A stretch of 64,000 nt of DNA from Flavipsychrobacter sp. (GCA_016786615.1 JAEUVX010000003.1:1-64000), one strand, 5' to 3'. Shown: positions 43,417 through 52,647, counted from the stretch's first letter. Program-made: numbers and translations. Notes: a model not told the origin generated them from the letters alone.

Positions 43417-44976
43417 TTATAGTTTTATTAAATCTTCTGTTTTAGTATCATAAAACTGGTATTGGGTAATACCTGCATTATTATCTTCTATCAACTGCAA
43501 CTTGGTTTTGTATGCAGCAGCCCATCTTTTCAGAATAGATTTTTTGAATATACTGCCTTTTGTAAGGTACGCAGCAAGTATAGGATGCACATGTAGTGAT
43601 AAGTCTCTGTGTCCCTGATCTACCAGGTAGCGAATATCTTTCTCTATTTCATCTGCAACAAGTATCGAAGGCCCGATCTTTCCTGTACCCTTGCAAGACG
43701 GACAAAGTTCGGCTGTAGATATATTCAATTCAGGACGCAGGCGCTGACGCGTAATCTGCATCAGACCAAATTTAGAGATAGGCAATATGGTATGTCTTGC
43801 GCGGTCATTAGCCATAAACTTTTCCATAGCATCTAATAGCTGCTTTTTATTGTCCGGCAGCTTCATGTCGATAAAGTCTATGATAATAATACCCCCCAAA
43901 TCGCGCAGGCGCATCTGGCGTGCTATTTCTTCAGCAGCTTCCAAGTTGGTAGCCAGTGCATTTTGTTCCTGCCCGGAATCGTTGCTGCGTGTGCCACTGT
44001 TTACATCTATTACATGTAGTGCTTCTGTATGCTCTATAATAAGATATGCTCCACTGGATAGGTTTACAGTTTTACCGAAAGAAGCTTTTACCTGTTTGGT
44101 AATACCATATTGGTCGAAAACAGCAATACCTGCACTATGATAAGTAACAATCTCTTCCTTTTCAGGTGCAATGCGGGCTATGTATTCTTTTGTTTCGCCG
44201 TGCAGCTTCTTGTCATTCACTACAATCTTCTGAAAACTCTCACTCAGCAAATCGCGCAGGATAGATGTTGTTTTATCCTGCTCACTCATAATAATCTGCG
44301 GAGCTTTGGCACCCTTCAGGCTGTGCTGCATATTCTTCCACATCTCCTCAAGCGATAATAAATCAGTATGAAGCTCTGCGGTATTTTTACCTTCAGCAGC
44401 AGTACGCACAATAACGCCGAAGTTTTTAGGCTTTATTGCTTCTACTATTTTCTGGAGCCTTTTACGTTCTTCAGCTGAATGTATTTTGCGGGATATTGCA
44501 ATGACATCATTAAAAGGGGTCATTACTACAAATCGGCCAGGCAATGAAATCTCACAACTAAGGCGCGGGCCTTTAGCTGAAATAGGTTCTTTCAATATCT
44601 GAACCAGTATTTCAGGTTTGGGGTTAGCAACATCTGTTATCTTACCCGTCTTTACAATTTCCTGTTCGTTTTTAAACTTGCCGAAATCTTCACCCCAGGA
44701 TGTGTTGCCTTCGATAGATTCTTTTGTAAACTTTACAAGAGAGCGGAAGTATGGGCTTAGGTCTGTATAATGCAAAAATGCATCCTTTTCATAACCGACA
44801 TCCACAAAAGCCGCATTGAGCCCGGGCATCAGTTTCTTAACCTTGCCGAGGTACAAATCGCCCACAGCAAAGTTATCCTGGCCAACCTGATAATGCAGTT
44901 CAACCAGTTTTTTATCTTCCAGCAAGGCTATTTCCACACCCTCGCCCGAAGCGTTGATAATAAGTTCTTTGTTCAT
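43417..44976 (-). CDS. rng: Ribonuclease E/G family protein (RNase G type)
   Basis: The 519-residue endoribonuclease has an S1 RNA-binding domain at residues about 36-130 (GDLYLGKVKKLMPGLNAAFVDVGYEKDAFLHYTDL) with an insert, an RNase H-like and 5'-sensor region (PGRFVVMTPF), and the catalytic aspartates in HVIDVNSG and IIIIDFIDM. A zinc-link CPSCKGTGK follows. It lacks the long RNase E scaffold tail, which matches RNase G. The substrates are 5'-monophosphate RNAs in mRNA decay and rRNA maturation. It is the last gene of the leftward HU-TPR-mS38-like-rng cluster. A structured inverted repeat lies in its upstream spacer. Confidence 0.95.
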   Translation of the reverse strand: MNKELIINASGEGVEIALLEDKKLVELHYQVGQDNFAVGDLYLGKVKKLMPGLNAAFVDVGYEKDAFLHYTDLSPYFRSLVKFTKESIEGNTSWGEDFGKFKNEQEIVKTGKITDVANPKPEILVQILKEPISAKGPRLSCEISLPGRFVVMTPFNDVIAISRKIHSAEERKRLQKIVEAIKPKNFGVIVRTAAEGKNTAELHTDLLSLEEMWKNMQHSLKGAKAPQIIMSEQDKTTSILRDLLSESFQKIVVNDKKLHGETKEYIARIAPEKEEIVTYHSAGIAVFDQYGITKQVKASFGKTVNLSSGAYLIIEHTEALHVIDVNSGTRSNDSGQEQNALATNLEAAEEIARQMRLRDLGGIIIIDFIDMKLPDNKKQLLDAMEKFMANDRARHTILPISKFGLMQITRQRLRPELNISTAELCPSCKGTGKIGPSILVADEIEKDIRYLVDQGHRDLSLHVHPILAAYLTKGSIFKKSILKRWAAAYKTKLQLIEDNNAGITQYQFYDTKTEDLIKL

Positions 44977-45057
44977 TCACCGTGTTTTTCCAATTACACT
45001 TGGCCGGTGCGTGATTCCTGAAGAATATTTTAGAAAGACAAATTGCAATAACAAAAC

Positions 45058-45109
45058 CCTACATCTGTAACAGTGCAGCACATATAAGGAGCACAGAAAC
45101 AGATGTAGG
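45058..45109 (-). promoter_or_regulatory. Two-tier stem-loop upstream of rng
   Basis: An 11-bp perfect outer stem (45058-45068 with 45099-45109) encloses an inner 4-bp stem (45073-45076 with 45091-45094). It lies 82 nt before the rng start. It would be transcribed if rng is read from the upstream genes or from its own promoter above 45109. It may be an RNase-responsive leader element. Confidence 0.45.
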
Positions 45110-45169
45110 AATAATAATTACTACAGAATGTATTAGGAAAAGGGAAGCAGGAGCGCGCCCGGCTTTACC

Positions 45170-45259
45170 TTATTTCTTCTTATGACGGTTTTTTCTCAAA
45201 CGCTTTTTACGTTTGTGAGTAGCGATTTTATGTCTTTTTCTTTTCTTACCACAAGGCAT
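45170..45259 (-). CDS. 29-residue basic protein of the AURKAIP1/COX24 (mS38-like) type
   Basis: ATG at 45259 to TAA at 45170 encodes MPCGKKRKRHKIATHKRKKR plus LRKNRHKKK. Twenty of 29 residues are Lys, Arg or His. I recognise this as the tiny protein that is conserved in Bacteroidota and named for the AURKAIP1/COX24 domain, related to the C terminus of mitochondrial ribosomal protein mS38 and to mycobacterial bS22. It is therefore likely a ribosomal-subunit-associated peptide buried in rRNA, by family analogy. It is 19 bp downstream of the TPR gene and upstream of rng, on the same strand. Confidence 0.85.
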   Translation of the reverse strand: MPCGKKRKRHKIATHKRKKRLRKNRHKKK

Positions 45260-45278
45260 AACACAAATAATTTTATAG

Positions 45279-46136
45279 TTACTTAAATGAATTTATATAA
45301 TTGTCAATCTCTTTATCGAACTCAGGATTATTCACAATCTTCTTGCATTTTTCAAACAATTCGATTGCTTTTTGTTTGTCCCCTTTGCCCTTATAAGCTT
45401 CTGCTAAAAAATACAATGCTTCTGTATTATTTGCCTCCTGCTTTAAGACTGTCTCAAAACGACCAACTGCTTTATCAAACTGGCCTGATTGTATAGCTAA
45501 CCGTCCTAACATCAGGTTTGCAGGTATATTATCAGGTTTTTCGCGAGTAATGCCTAAAAGTAATTGTACCCCCTGCATCGTTTCTCCCGCACCTTCGATA
45601 TAAGCAGCCGCTAAGGCCATCTTAACCGTATCATTTTTAGGGTTCAGCTCCATAGAACGTTGAAAACAAGCTATGGATTGCTGTGCCTCCCACATTGTAA
45701 CAGACGGAGAACTGCTACGCTGCATGAGATCCAAAAATAATTGGCCTGCAAAGTTGAGGTTTTTTTCTGAATTCTCCAACTTGGCAGATTTTGCATAATA
45801 ATATGCCGCTACAGGAAACTGTTTGTGTTCTTGCCAGACTTTGCCCAACTTCCAGTAAACGGGGGCCATTTTTACAGAATCTTCAATACCTGCCAGTTCT
45901 TTTTCTACAACTGCAATCTCTCCTGTTGCATGATCGGGCAATGCTTTTTTTGCTGCATTTTCTATAGAATCGAAAGATGCGGGCTGCATGGCTGTATGTG
46001 TAGAAGACATACCTCCCGCCATCCCTGCAGCTACAGCATCCTTCTTTTTAGATGGAGGTGTGGTATTAACACCGAAGTACAGAAATGCCAGCAGGCCTGC
46101 TGCTGCTGCTATTGAAATATAATGTATTGGTCGCAA
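45279..46136 (-). CDS. Membrane-anchored TPR protein
   Basis: A 285-residue protein with one N-terminal membrane helix (IHYISIAAAAGLLAFLYFGV) and a periplasmic or cytoplasmic soluble part. TPR motifs span about residues 95-280: APVYWKLGKVWQEHKQFPVAAYYYAKSAKL, SIACFQRSMELNPKNDTVKMALAAAYIEG, LMLGRLAIQSGQFDKAVGRFETVL, ALYFLAEAYKGKGDKQKAIELFEKC. The only available start is TTG 46136; no ATG is in frame before the helix. A TAGCTTTG box (46153-46160) lies 16 nt upstream, and a second copy of the same box covers the TTG itself. It sits in the HU-TPR-mS38-like-rng cluster. Confidence 0.82.
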   Translation of the reverse strand: MRPIHYISIAAAAGLLAFLYFGVNTTPPSKKKDAVAAGMAGGMSSTHTAMQPASFDSIENAAKKALPDHATGEIAVVEKELAGIEDSVKMAPVYWKLGKVWQEHKQFPVAAYYYAKSAKLENSEKNLNFAGQLFLDLMQRSSSPSVTMWEAQQSIACFQRSMELNPKNDTVKMALAAAYIEGAGETMQGVQLLLGITREKPDNIPANLMLGRLAIQSGQFDKAVGRFETVLKQEANNTEALYFLAEAYKGKGDKQKAIELFEKCKKIVNNPEFDKEIDNYINSFK

Positions 46137-46152
46137 AGCTATAATTTCTGCG

Positions 46153-46160
46153 CAAAGCTA
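46153..46160 (-). promoter_or_regulatory. TAnnTTTG -7 box for the TPR gene
   Basis: TAGCTTTG on the minus strand ends 16 nt before the TTG start. A second identical 8-mer at 46134-46141 overlaps that start codon. Confidence 0.5.
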
Positions 46161-46184
46161 CAGTAATTATAGCTTCAGATGGCA

Positions 46185-46508
46185 TTAATCCTGATCCTCA
46201 AAATCACCTTTATGTTCGCGCAACTCATGTTTTGATTCTTTTACTGCTTGCATAAATTCCTTAGCAGGCTTAAAGGCAGGAATAAAATGCTCCGGTATTT
46301 CTACAGCTACATTCTTTTTAATATTTCTCCCGATTTTAGCTGCACGCTTTTTCAAGATAAAACTCCCGAACCCACGAACATAAACAGGTTCGCTTACCAC
46401 CAAAGATTCCTTCACTTCTTTAAAAAATGCTTCAAGGGTCACTAAAATGTCCACTTTAGGAATTCCGGTTTTTTCCGCAATATTTGTTACTACATCTGCT
46501 TTCCTCAT
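46185..46508 (-). CDS. HU/IHF-family DNA-binding protein
   Basis: A 107-residue histone-like protein. It starts MRKADVVTNIAEKTGIPKVDI and has the helix pair, then the beta arm region VYVRGFGSFILKKRAAKIGRNIKKNVAVEIPEHFIPAFKPAKEF, where HU family proteins carry the GRNP arm tip; here it reads GRNIKKN. The C terminus has a charged extension (KHELREHKGDFEDQD) beyond the usual 90-95 residues. It bends and compacts DNA. It is the first gene of the leftward cluster ending in rng. Confidence 0.92.
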   Translation of the reverse strand: MRKADVVTNIAEKTGIPKVDILVTLEAFFKEVKESLVVSEPVYVRGFGSFILKKRAAKIGRNIKKNVAVEIPEHFIPAFKPAKEFMQAVKESKHELREHKGDFEDQD

Positions 46509-46889
46509 TAGATATATGTTTTATAGTAGTGAGAATAAATATTTATTAAAATAACCTATATAAATTACTTTAAACCATGTTTCTGAATTTAAAACTACGT
46601 CAATTATGTACTTAAAAATACACAGTTTTAATGAGATTAAAAATCAATTAAAATCATTATGCGTTAGATGGTATAATCCCAAACCAACAATACGCAGCAA
46701 TATAAAGGCATACGGCTGTTAATGTTATATATTATACAAAATAATTCAATGTGATTGATTTGATATTTTAATCGAATTTTAATCTGGCTGATTTCTGTTA
46801 TTATTCAAAAAGAGTTTTTGCTTCAAAATATTATGACTGTAGGCTTAGTATGGATTGTAACATAGATTTGCAAAAAGAAATAAACGGTT
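46509..46889. other. AT-rich intergenic region between divergent HU-like and heme A synthase genes
   Basis: This 381-bp spacer is strikingly AT-rich and has no reading frame or terminator that I can support. It holds the ctaA promoter box at 46863-46870 and presumably the promoter of the HU-like gene, for which I could not find a TAnnTTTG box. Confidence 0.6.
46863..46870 (+). promoter_or_regulatory. TAnnTTTG -7 box for ctaA
   Basis: TAGATTTG ends 19 nt before the GTG start of the heme A synthase gene. Confidence 0.58.
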
Positions 46890-47942
46890 GTGCAGAGTAA
46901 TAAAAAAAGAAAGGCTGTAGCTTATTGGCTGTTGACGGGTGTGTTGATGATTATAATACAGGTACTGCTTGGTGGGGTAACTCGCCTCACGGGCTCAGGA
47001 CTGTCTATTACCGAATGGAAACCTATTATGGGTGCCCTGCCGCCCATGAACGATGCTACATGGAACGAAGCTTTTGAAAAATACCAACAGATTGCCCAGT
47101 ATAAATATCTAAACAACCACTTTACGATAGATGACTTTAAGTTTATCTTTTTCTGGGAATGGTTTCATCGGGTATGGGCAAGGTTACTGGGTGTAGTCTT
47201 TGCAATCGGATTCATTTATTTCCTTGTACGTAAGTACTTTGATAAAGAAATGATTATTCCATTTATTATCCTCTTCATTCTTGGTGGTGCACAGGGATTG
47301 ATAGGATGGATAATGGTAGCCAGCGGGCTGAATGATACAAACTTATACGTGAATCACATCAAACTAGCGTTGCACTTCATGGCCGCATTGCTATTGTTAT
47401 GTTATACACTCTGGTTTGCTTTAAAACTACTTGTACCTGATTATAAAATAACCATCAGTAAAAAGCTGAATACATTCACTTCCATTACCATAGTCGTATT
47501 ATGCATACAATTGGTATATGGCGCATTCATGGCAGGACTGAAGGCAGCGATGGCTGCTCCTACCTGGCCAAGTATCAATGGTATGTGGGTACCTGATAGC
47601 CTCACAATGCATAGTATTGTCAATCACCCGATTAACATACATTTTATGCACAGGCAATTGGCCTATCTGTTGTTTACACTTATTGTATTTTGGTTTGGTA
47701 GTGCTACAAAACTATCAAAGCAAAATATAGGTAGCTTATTAAGCAGCGCCAGATGGTGGCCTTTTGTACTGGTATTTGTGCAGGTAATTCTCGGCATCTT
47801 TACGGTAATAAGCGCTCCTGCAATTGTGCCCGGCAAATTCGGAACATTCGAAATATTGGCAGAGTTACACCAGTTATTTGCAATGTTTCTGCTGATGGCA
47901 TTAGTAGTTAATCTCTATGCTGTAAAACGAAGCACGTCTTAA
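46890..47942 (+). CDS. ctaA: Heme A synthase (COX15/CtaA)
   Basis: The 350-residue inner-membrane enzyme oxidises the C8 methyl of heme O to make heme A for cytochrome aa3-type oxidase. It has eight membrane helices in two four-helix halves. Family marks are LGGVTRLTGSGLSITEWKPI after helix 1, FWEWFHRVWARLLG with a heme-ligand His, HIKLALHFMAA, APTWPSINGMWVP, NIHFMHRQLAYLL and ELHQLFAMFLL. The start codon is GTG at 46890. The two-half form with a WEWxHR motif is the COX15-like (type 2) subgroup. Its presence implies an aerobic terminal oxidase; ctaB and cox genes are not in the window. Confidence 0.95.
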   Translation: MQSNKKRKAVAYWLLTGVLMIIIQVLLGGVTRLTGSGLSITEWKPIMGALPPMNDATWNEAFEKYQQIAQYKYLNNHFTIDDFKFIFFWEWFHRVWARLLGVVFAIGFIYFLVRKYFDKEMIIPFIILFILGGAQGLIGWIMVASGLNDTNLYVNHIKLALHFMAALLLLCYTLWFALKLLVPDYKITISKKLNTFTSITIVVLCIQLVYGAFMAGLKAAMAAPTWPSINGMWVPDSLTMHSIVNHPINIHFMHRQLAYLLFTLIVFWFGSATKLSKQNIGSLLSSARWWPFVLVFVQVILGIFTVISAPAIVPGKFGTFEILAELHQLFAMFLLMALVVNLYAVKRSTS

Positions 47943-48015
47943 GATAAATAATACAACACGATTACAAAAAGGCCACAACTTAGTTGTAACTTAATAGTAG
48001 AATACTAATTAAGTA

Positions 48016-50244
48016 ATGCGTGATGCCTTAAAGAAGATATTCCAGTTTTTGCCGGTGCAGCTATTGATACTTCATTTCAGGAAGTATCAGTTGCTTCTGG
48101 TTTTCTGGGCAATACTTATTGCTACTATTACAGGGCACTTCGCTGCAATATTCGGTGCTTCATCTTTATTCTTAGCTCCAGAATACCAGGGGGAAATAAG
48201 TTTTTTCAGCATGTTCATCCTTGGTGGTGCCACCGCTGTATTTATTATGGCATGGCATATTACCACATTCATCATACACAGTGCACGATTACCATTTCTG
48301 GGGGCCGTTAAGCATGCATTTATCAAATATTGTATCAATAATTCCATCCTGCCATTAGCATTCCTTGTATTCTATACTATAACTATCAGCAGGTATCAAT
48401 TGATTGATGAACATACAGGCGCTGCAGATGCACTACGTTATCAGTTAGGGTTTTATACAGGGTTCACGCTGATTATAATCGTGTCGTTCGCATATTTCTT
48501 CAGGGTAGACAGGGACTTACTGAAAGTAGTACTTTCAAGAATTACCAACCCATCGCGTATCAAAAGCCTGATTCCTTACGATGCACTGGATTATGAACTG
48601 GATATTGTACGCACAAAAACTTATCTGACAGGCAGGCTTAAAATAAGTAGTTGTGACGACCTTGAAATCTATTCGCCGAGATTGCTACAAACAGTACTGC
48701 GTAAGCACCACCGCAATGCTATAACCGCTACCATATTTGCTTTATTAGTACTATGGACATCAGGGCTTTTCGTAGATCAGCCAATGCTTCGGATACCTGC
48801 CGGTGCAGGGTTTTTACTATTATTCTCTGTTGTTATGGGTGTAGTAGGTGCCATGAAGTATTTTTTACGTAGTTGGGAAATACTCGGTTGGACATTCATT
48901 ATTGCTTTACTATCGCTATTGGTAAAATATGATGTGTTTGATGTACGAAGCATAGCCTACGGATTAAACTATCAGACAGCAAAAGAGGACAGGCCTGTTT
49001 ATGATACGCAAAACCTGAACACAGTTTTCAGCGATACTATATGCGAACAAGATAAAATTAAAGAGGCTAAACGGCTTGATTTGTGGCAACAAAAACGCAT
49101 GGCTGCAAATGACAGCAATGCACCTTTAGTAATAGTATGTGTTAGCGGTGGCGGTACGCGTGCATCATATTGGACATTCCGAACCCTTCAATATCTCGAC
49201 AGTATAAACAATGGCGATTTATTCAGTAATACACTATTACTGACAGGAGCCTCCGGTGGTATGATTGGTGCTACCTACTGGAGAGAAGTTCATTCAAGTT
49301 ATAAAGAACAAAAAATTAAATCCCCCTATCAGGCACAGTTCCAGGAAAACATTGGTAAAGACCTGCTTAATTCAATCATATTTTCACTTGCCAGTGTAGA
49401 CCTTATATCTCCTTTTAATAAAATAGCTGTTGCGGGATATTCCTATAAAAAAGATAGAGGATATGCAATGGAACAGGAGTTGATACGTAATACAGAAGGT
49501 ATGCTGGACCATAAGCTGGGAGACTATACTACTAAAGAAAAAAATTGTGATGTCCCGGCTGTTATCATCAACAGCACTATTATAAATGATGGCAAACGGC
49601 TGATGTTTGCAGCACTTCCTGTCGGCTATCTTTGCAAGCCTGCTTACGACCCTAATAATACAGCAGCTATAGATGCAGTTGATTTTGCAGCACTATTCAA
49701 ATCTCAAAACCCTTATAACCTCCGCATCACCACAGCATTGCGTGCAAATGCTACATTCCCCTACGTGTTACCGGTAGTACGCATGCCTTCTAAACCAGAA
49801 ATGAACCTGATGGATGCAGGACTCCGCGACAACTTCGGTACAGAAGTAGCCATCAGGTATATATTTGCAATGAAAGACTGGATAAACAAAAACAATAAAA
49901 AAGTAATACTGTTACAAATACGTGATACAAGAGAGAATGAACTATTTCCGCCTTCGCAGATAAGTTCTTTGGGCAGTATGGTCTCAAGTCCTTTATTTGT
50001 AATACAGAACAAGTGGGAAAGCTTCCAGTCTTACGGGCATAGTTATCTGAAAGACTACGCGCTGAGCCTGTTCAACGGGAATCTGGATATCGTAACTATG
50101 GAATATATACCCGAACACCCTGAAAAAAGTGCAGCTCTCAACTTTCACCTTACGCGGCGCGAAAAGATCGACTTACTCAATTCTATGTACACCACTATCA
50201 ACCAATCTGCAGCACATAAAATGAAATCACTTTTAAATAATTAA
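48016..50244 (+). CDS. Polytopic membrane protein with patatin-like phospholipase domain
   Basis: A 742-residue protein with about seven membrane segments in the first 305 residues, in two groups (residues about 25-165 and 235-305). The soluble part has patatin-like lipase motifs: the oxyanion-hole glycine run SGGGTR at 377-382, nucleophile Ser413 in GASGG at 411-415, and the Asp of the Ser-Asp dyad in MDAGLRDN near residue 595. Patatin-like enzymes cleave acyl groups from phospholipids. A large membrane anchor of this type fused to a patatin domain is uncommon, so the enzyme probably works on its own bilayer. It is a single gene, followed after 37 bp by a glycosyltransferase gene. Confidence 0.82.
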   Translation: MRDALKKIFQFLPVQLLILHFRKYQLLLVFWAILIATITGHFAAIFGASSLFLAPEYQGEISFFSMFILGGATAVFIMAWHITTFIIHSARLPFLGAVKHAFIKYCINNSILPLAFLVFYTITISRYQLIDEHTGAADALRYQLGFYTGFTLIIIVSFAYFFRVDRDLLKVVLSRITNPSRIKSLIPYDALDYELDIVRTKTYLTGRLKISSCDDLEIYSPRLLQTVLRKHHRNAITATIFALLVLWTSGLFVDQPMLRIPAGAGFLLLFSVVMGVVGAMKYFLRSWEILGWTFIIALLSLLVKYDVFDVRSIAYGLNYQTAKEDRPVYDTQNLNTVFSDTICEQDKIKEAKRLDLWQQKRMAANDSNAPLVIVCVSGGGTRASYWTFRTLQYLDSINNGDLFSNTLLLTGASGGMIGATYWREVHSSYKEQKIKSPYQAQFQENIGKDLLNSIIFSLASVDLISPFNKIAVAGYSYKKDRGYAMEQELIRNTEGMLDHKLGDYTTKEKNCDVPAVIINSTIINDGKRLMFAALPVGYLCKPAYDPNNTAAIDAVDFAALFKSQNPYNLRITTALRANATFPYVLPVVRMPSKPEMNLMDAGLRDNFGTEVAIRYIFAMKDWINKNNKKVILLQIRDTRENELFPPSQISSLGSMVSSPLFVIQNKWESFQSYGHSYLKDYALSLFNGNLDIVTMEYIPEHPEKSAALNFHLTRREKIDLLNSMYTTINQSAAHKMKSLLNN

Positions 50245-50281
50245 TCTAAACTACCTTAGTACCGAATTTGTAATTCGACCA

Positions 50282-51154
50282 ATGAAAGTAACCGGTTTCA
50301 GCATTATACGCAATGCTGTAAAATATGACTACCCGATTGTAGAGGCTATTAAGTCAATACTACCGATATGCGATGAATTTGTGATTGGCATTGGTCAGTC
50401 TGAAGACGATACCATTGGTTTGATAGAAAGCATCAACAGCCCCAAGATAAAAATCATTCATACTGTTTGGGATGATAACCTGCGCACAGGTGGACTTGTA
50501 CTGAGCGATGAAACCAACAAAGCATTCAAAGCAATAGAAGCGGATACCGATTGGTGTTTTTATATACAAGGCGATGAAGTGATACACGAGCAATATCATG
50601 ACGTGATACGTGCAGGCATGGAGCAACACTTGCATGATAAACATGTAGATGGCTTGTTGTTTAAATACCTGCACTTCTACGGCTCTTACGATTATGTTGG
50701 CAGCTCTACACGATGGTATCCACACGAGATTCGCATCATCCGAAACAATAAAAGCATCTACTCTTACAAAGATGCACAAGGCTTTCGCAAAGGTGATGAC
50801 CAGAAGCTGAATGTGAAACTGCTGGATGCTTATGTGTATCACTACGGCTGGGTGAAAGACCCTCGCGCCATGCAACGCAAGCAGGAAAACTTTCACAAGA
50901 TGTGGCACGATGATGCATGGCTGGAAAGCAATGTCATCAAAGCAGATGCATTCGATTATGCCGGCGATATAGACGAGCTGGCAAAGTTCAAAGGCACACA
51001 CCCTGTGGTAATGCAGGAGCGCATCAACCGCATCAATTGGCAGTTTGACTACGATATATCTTACAACAAACGCAGTCTGAAAACAAAGTTCAAGAAGTTT
51101 GCTGAAGATGTTATAGGCATCAGTATGAGTTATAAAAACTACAAGCTTATTTAG
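50282..51154 (+). CDS. Glycosyltransferase family 2-like protein
   Basis: The 290-residue protein begins GFSIIRNAVKYDYPIVEAIKSIL and CDEFVIGIGQSEDDTIGLIESI, the GT-A nucleotide-binding start seen in GT2-like enzymes. The expected DxD metal site appears to be replaced by QGDEVIHE in YIQGDEVI. The middle section has HFYGSYDY and YHYGWVKDPRAMQRKQENFHKMWH. No membrane helix or signal is seen. The donor and acceptor are unknown. Its last 4 bp overlap the end of hutH on the opposite strand. Confidence 0.78.
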   Translation: MKVTGFSIIRNAVKYDYPIVEAIKSILPICDEFVIGIGQSEDDTIGLIESINSPKIKIIHTVWDDNLRTGGLVLSDETNKAFKAIEADTDWCFYIQGDEVIHEQYHDVIRAGMEQHLHDKHVDGLLFKYLHFYGSYDYVGSSTRWYPHEIRIIRNNKSIYSYKDAQGFRKGDDQKLNVKLLDAYVYHYGWVKDPRAMQRKQENFHKMWHDDAWLESNVIKADAFDYAGDIDELAKFKGTHPVVMQERINRINWQFDYDISYNKRSLKTKFKKFAEDVIGISMSYKNYKLI

Positions 51155-52629
51155 CCGATTATCACTTCCACTTCCTGATTAAGGAACTGTTCTGCTTTTA
51201 TCAAATCATCGTGCAGCAACCTGTCTGATGCCATAAATGATATTTCCTTACGGAAAGCAGCATACAGTTTTTCCAACGCAGGCGATGATGTTGCAGGCCT
51301 TCTGAAATCTATAGCCTGTGCAGCAGTCAGCAGTTCTATTGCCAGCACACGTTGCACATTCATTACCACACGGCGCAGTTTCGTTGCAGCATTTGCACCC
51401 ATGCTTACGTGGTCTTCCTGTCCGTTGCTGCTCACAATGCTATCTACAGATGCTGGGGTACACAATTGTTTGCTCTGGCTTACAATAGCTGCTGCTGTGT
51501 ATTGTGCAATCATGAAGCCACTGTTCACACCTGCTTCAGGTGCCAGGAATGGCGGCAGGTCGCGTTGTCCGCTTATCAGTAGATAAGTTCTGCGTTCAGA
51601 TATATTAGCAAGTTCTGCAACTGCGATGGCAAGGAAATCGAGATTCAATGCCAATGGCTGACCGTGGAAATTACCACCACTCATGATGGCGTCTTCATCG
51701 TGGAATACAATCGGGTTGTCAGTTACAGAATTAATCTCCGTTTCTACAATACTACCTACCATATCTATCACATCTTTACTTGCACCATGTACCTGCGGCA
51801 TACAGCGGAAAGAGTACGGATCCTGCACCTGTTTCTTAGGCATTGCCTGTATAGCGCTGCCTTGCAGCAGGCTCAGTATACGTTGTGCGGTAGCTATCTG
51901 CCCTTTGTGCGGACGTACGCGGTGTATCGGGTGTTTGAATGGTTCGTCTTTCGCCATGAAACCTTCTGCAGACAAAGCACCTATCACATCTGCCCATGCA
52001 GACAGTTGTTTTGATTTTATAAGACACCATACAGCATGGCTGCTCATAAACTGTGTACCATTCAGCAATGCAAGACCTTCTTTGGCAGCCAGAGGTATAG
52101 GCTCCAGCCCTGTTTCTTTCAATACTTCACCTGCCTCCCTTACCACTCCTTTATAGCGCACTTTACCTTTACCAAATATCGGCAGGCTCAGGTGTGCAAG
52201 CGGTGCAAGGTCGCCCGAAGCACCCAACGAACCCAGTTCATATACAACCGGGCTGATGCCGAGATTGTAGAAATCTACCAGTCGCTGTACTATTTCTTTG
52301 CGCACACCACTGTAGCCACGGCCCAGACCATGTGCTTTCAGCAGCAGCATCCACCTTACTATATCTTCCGGCACCTCATCGCCCATACCACATGCGTGAG
52401 AGCAAACAAGGTTTTCCTGCAATTGAGACAGTTCATCATCTGCTATACGCACATTGCACAACGACCCGAAACCGGTATTGATACCGTAGTAGGTATTGCC
52501 TTGTTTCAGTATATCATCCAGGTAATTTCTGTTGGTAGTAATGCGTGCAAACGCATCTGCAGACAGCGCAAAAGATGAAGTGTTCCAGTTGCTGAGAAAA
52601 TCTATCGAAATATGTTCAGGTAGTTCCAT
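51151..52629 (-). CDS. hutH: Histidine ammonia-lyase
   Basis: HutH deaminates histidine to urocanate. The 492-residue enzyme contains the self-cyclising Ala137-Ser138-Gly139 that forms the MIO prosthetic group (GSLGASGDLAPLAHL). It has YGINTGFGSL, and His78 in the LVCSHACG segment, where histidine lyases keep a His that phenylalanine and tyrosine lyases replace. The late active-site region TNPIVFHDE-type (VTDNPIVFHDEDA) and SNGQEDHVSMGA are present. ATG 52629 was chosen over 52650, which precedes the family start and overlaps the TACTTTTG promoter box. No hutU, hutI or hutG lies nearby. The end overlaps a convergent glycosyltransferase gene. Confidence 0.93.
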   Translation of the reverse strand: MELPEHISIDFLSNWNTSSFALSADAFARITTNRNYLDDILKQGNTYYGINTGFGSLCNVRIADDELSQLQENLVCSHACGMGDEVPEDIVRWMLLLKAHGLGRGYSGVRKEIVQRLVDFYNLGISPVVYELGSLGASGDLAPLAHLSLPIFGKGKVRYKGVVREAGEVLKETGLEPIPLAAKEGLALLNGTQFMSSHAVWCLIKSKQLSAWADVIGALSAEGFMAKDEPFKHPIHRVRPHKGQIATAQRILSLLQGSAIQAMPKKQVQDPYSFRCMPQVHGASKDVIDMVGSIVETEINSVTDNPIVFHDEDAIMSGGNFHGQPLALNLDFLAIAVAELANISERRTYLLISGQRDLPPFLAPEAGVNSGFMIAQYTAAAIVSQSKQLCTPASVDSIVSSNGQEDHVSMGANAATKLRRVVMNVQRVLAIELLTAAQAIDFRRPATSSPALEKLYAAFRKEISFMASDRLLHDDLIKAEQFLNQEVEVIIG

Positions 52630-52647
52630 TATGCTGTATTGTGGCAG

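Noticed and set aside
52036-52578. 180-codon frame antisense to hutH
   Set aside because: It overlaps conserved HutH motifs, and its composition is unlike real proteins in the window.
51151-52629. A histidine utilisation operon around hutH
   Set aside because: No hutU, hutI or hutG is present. The neighbours are a glycosyltransferase and a MerR/thioredoxin-fold pair.
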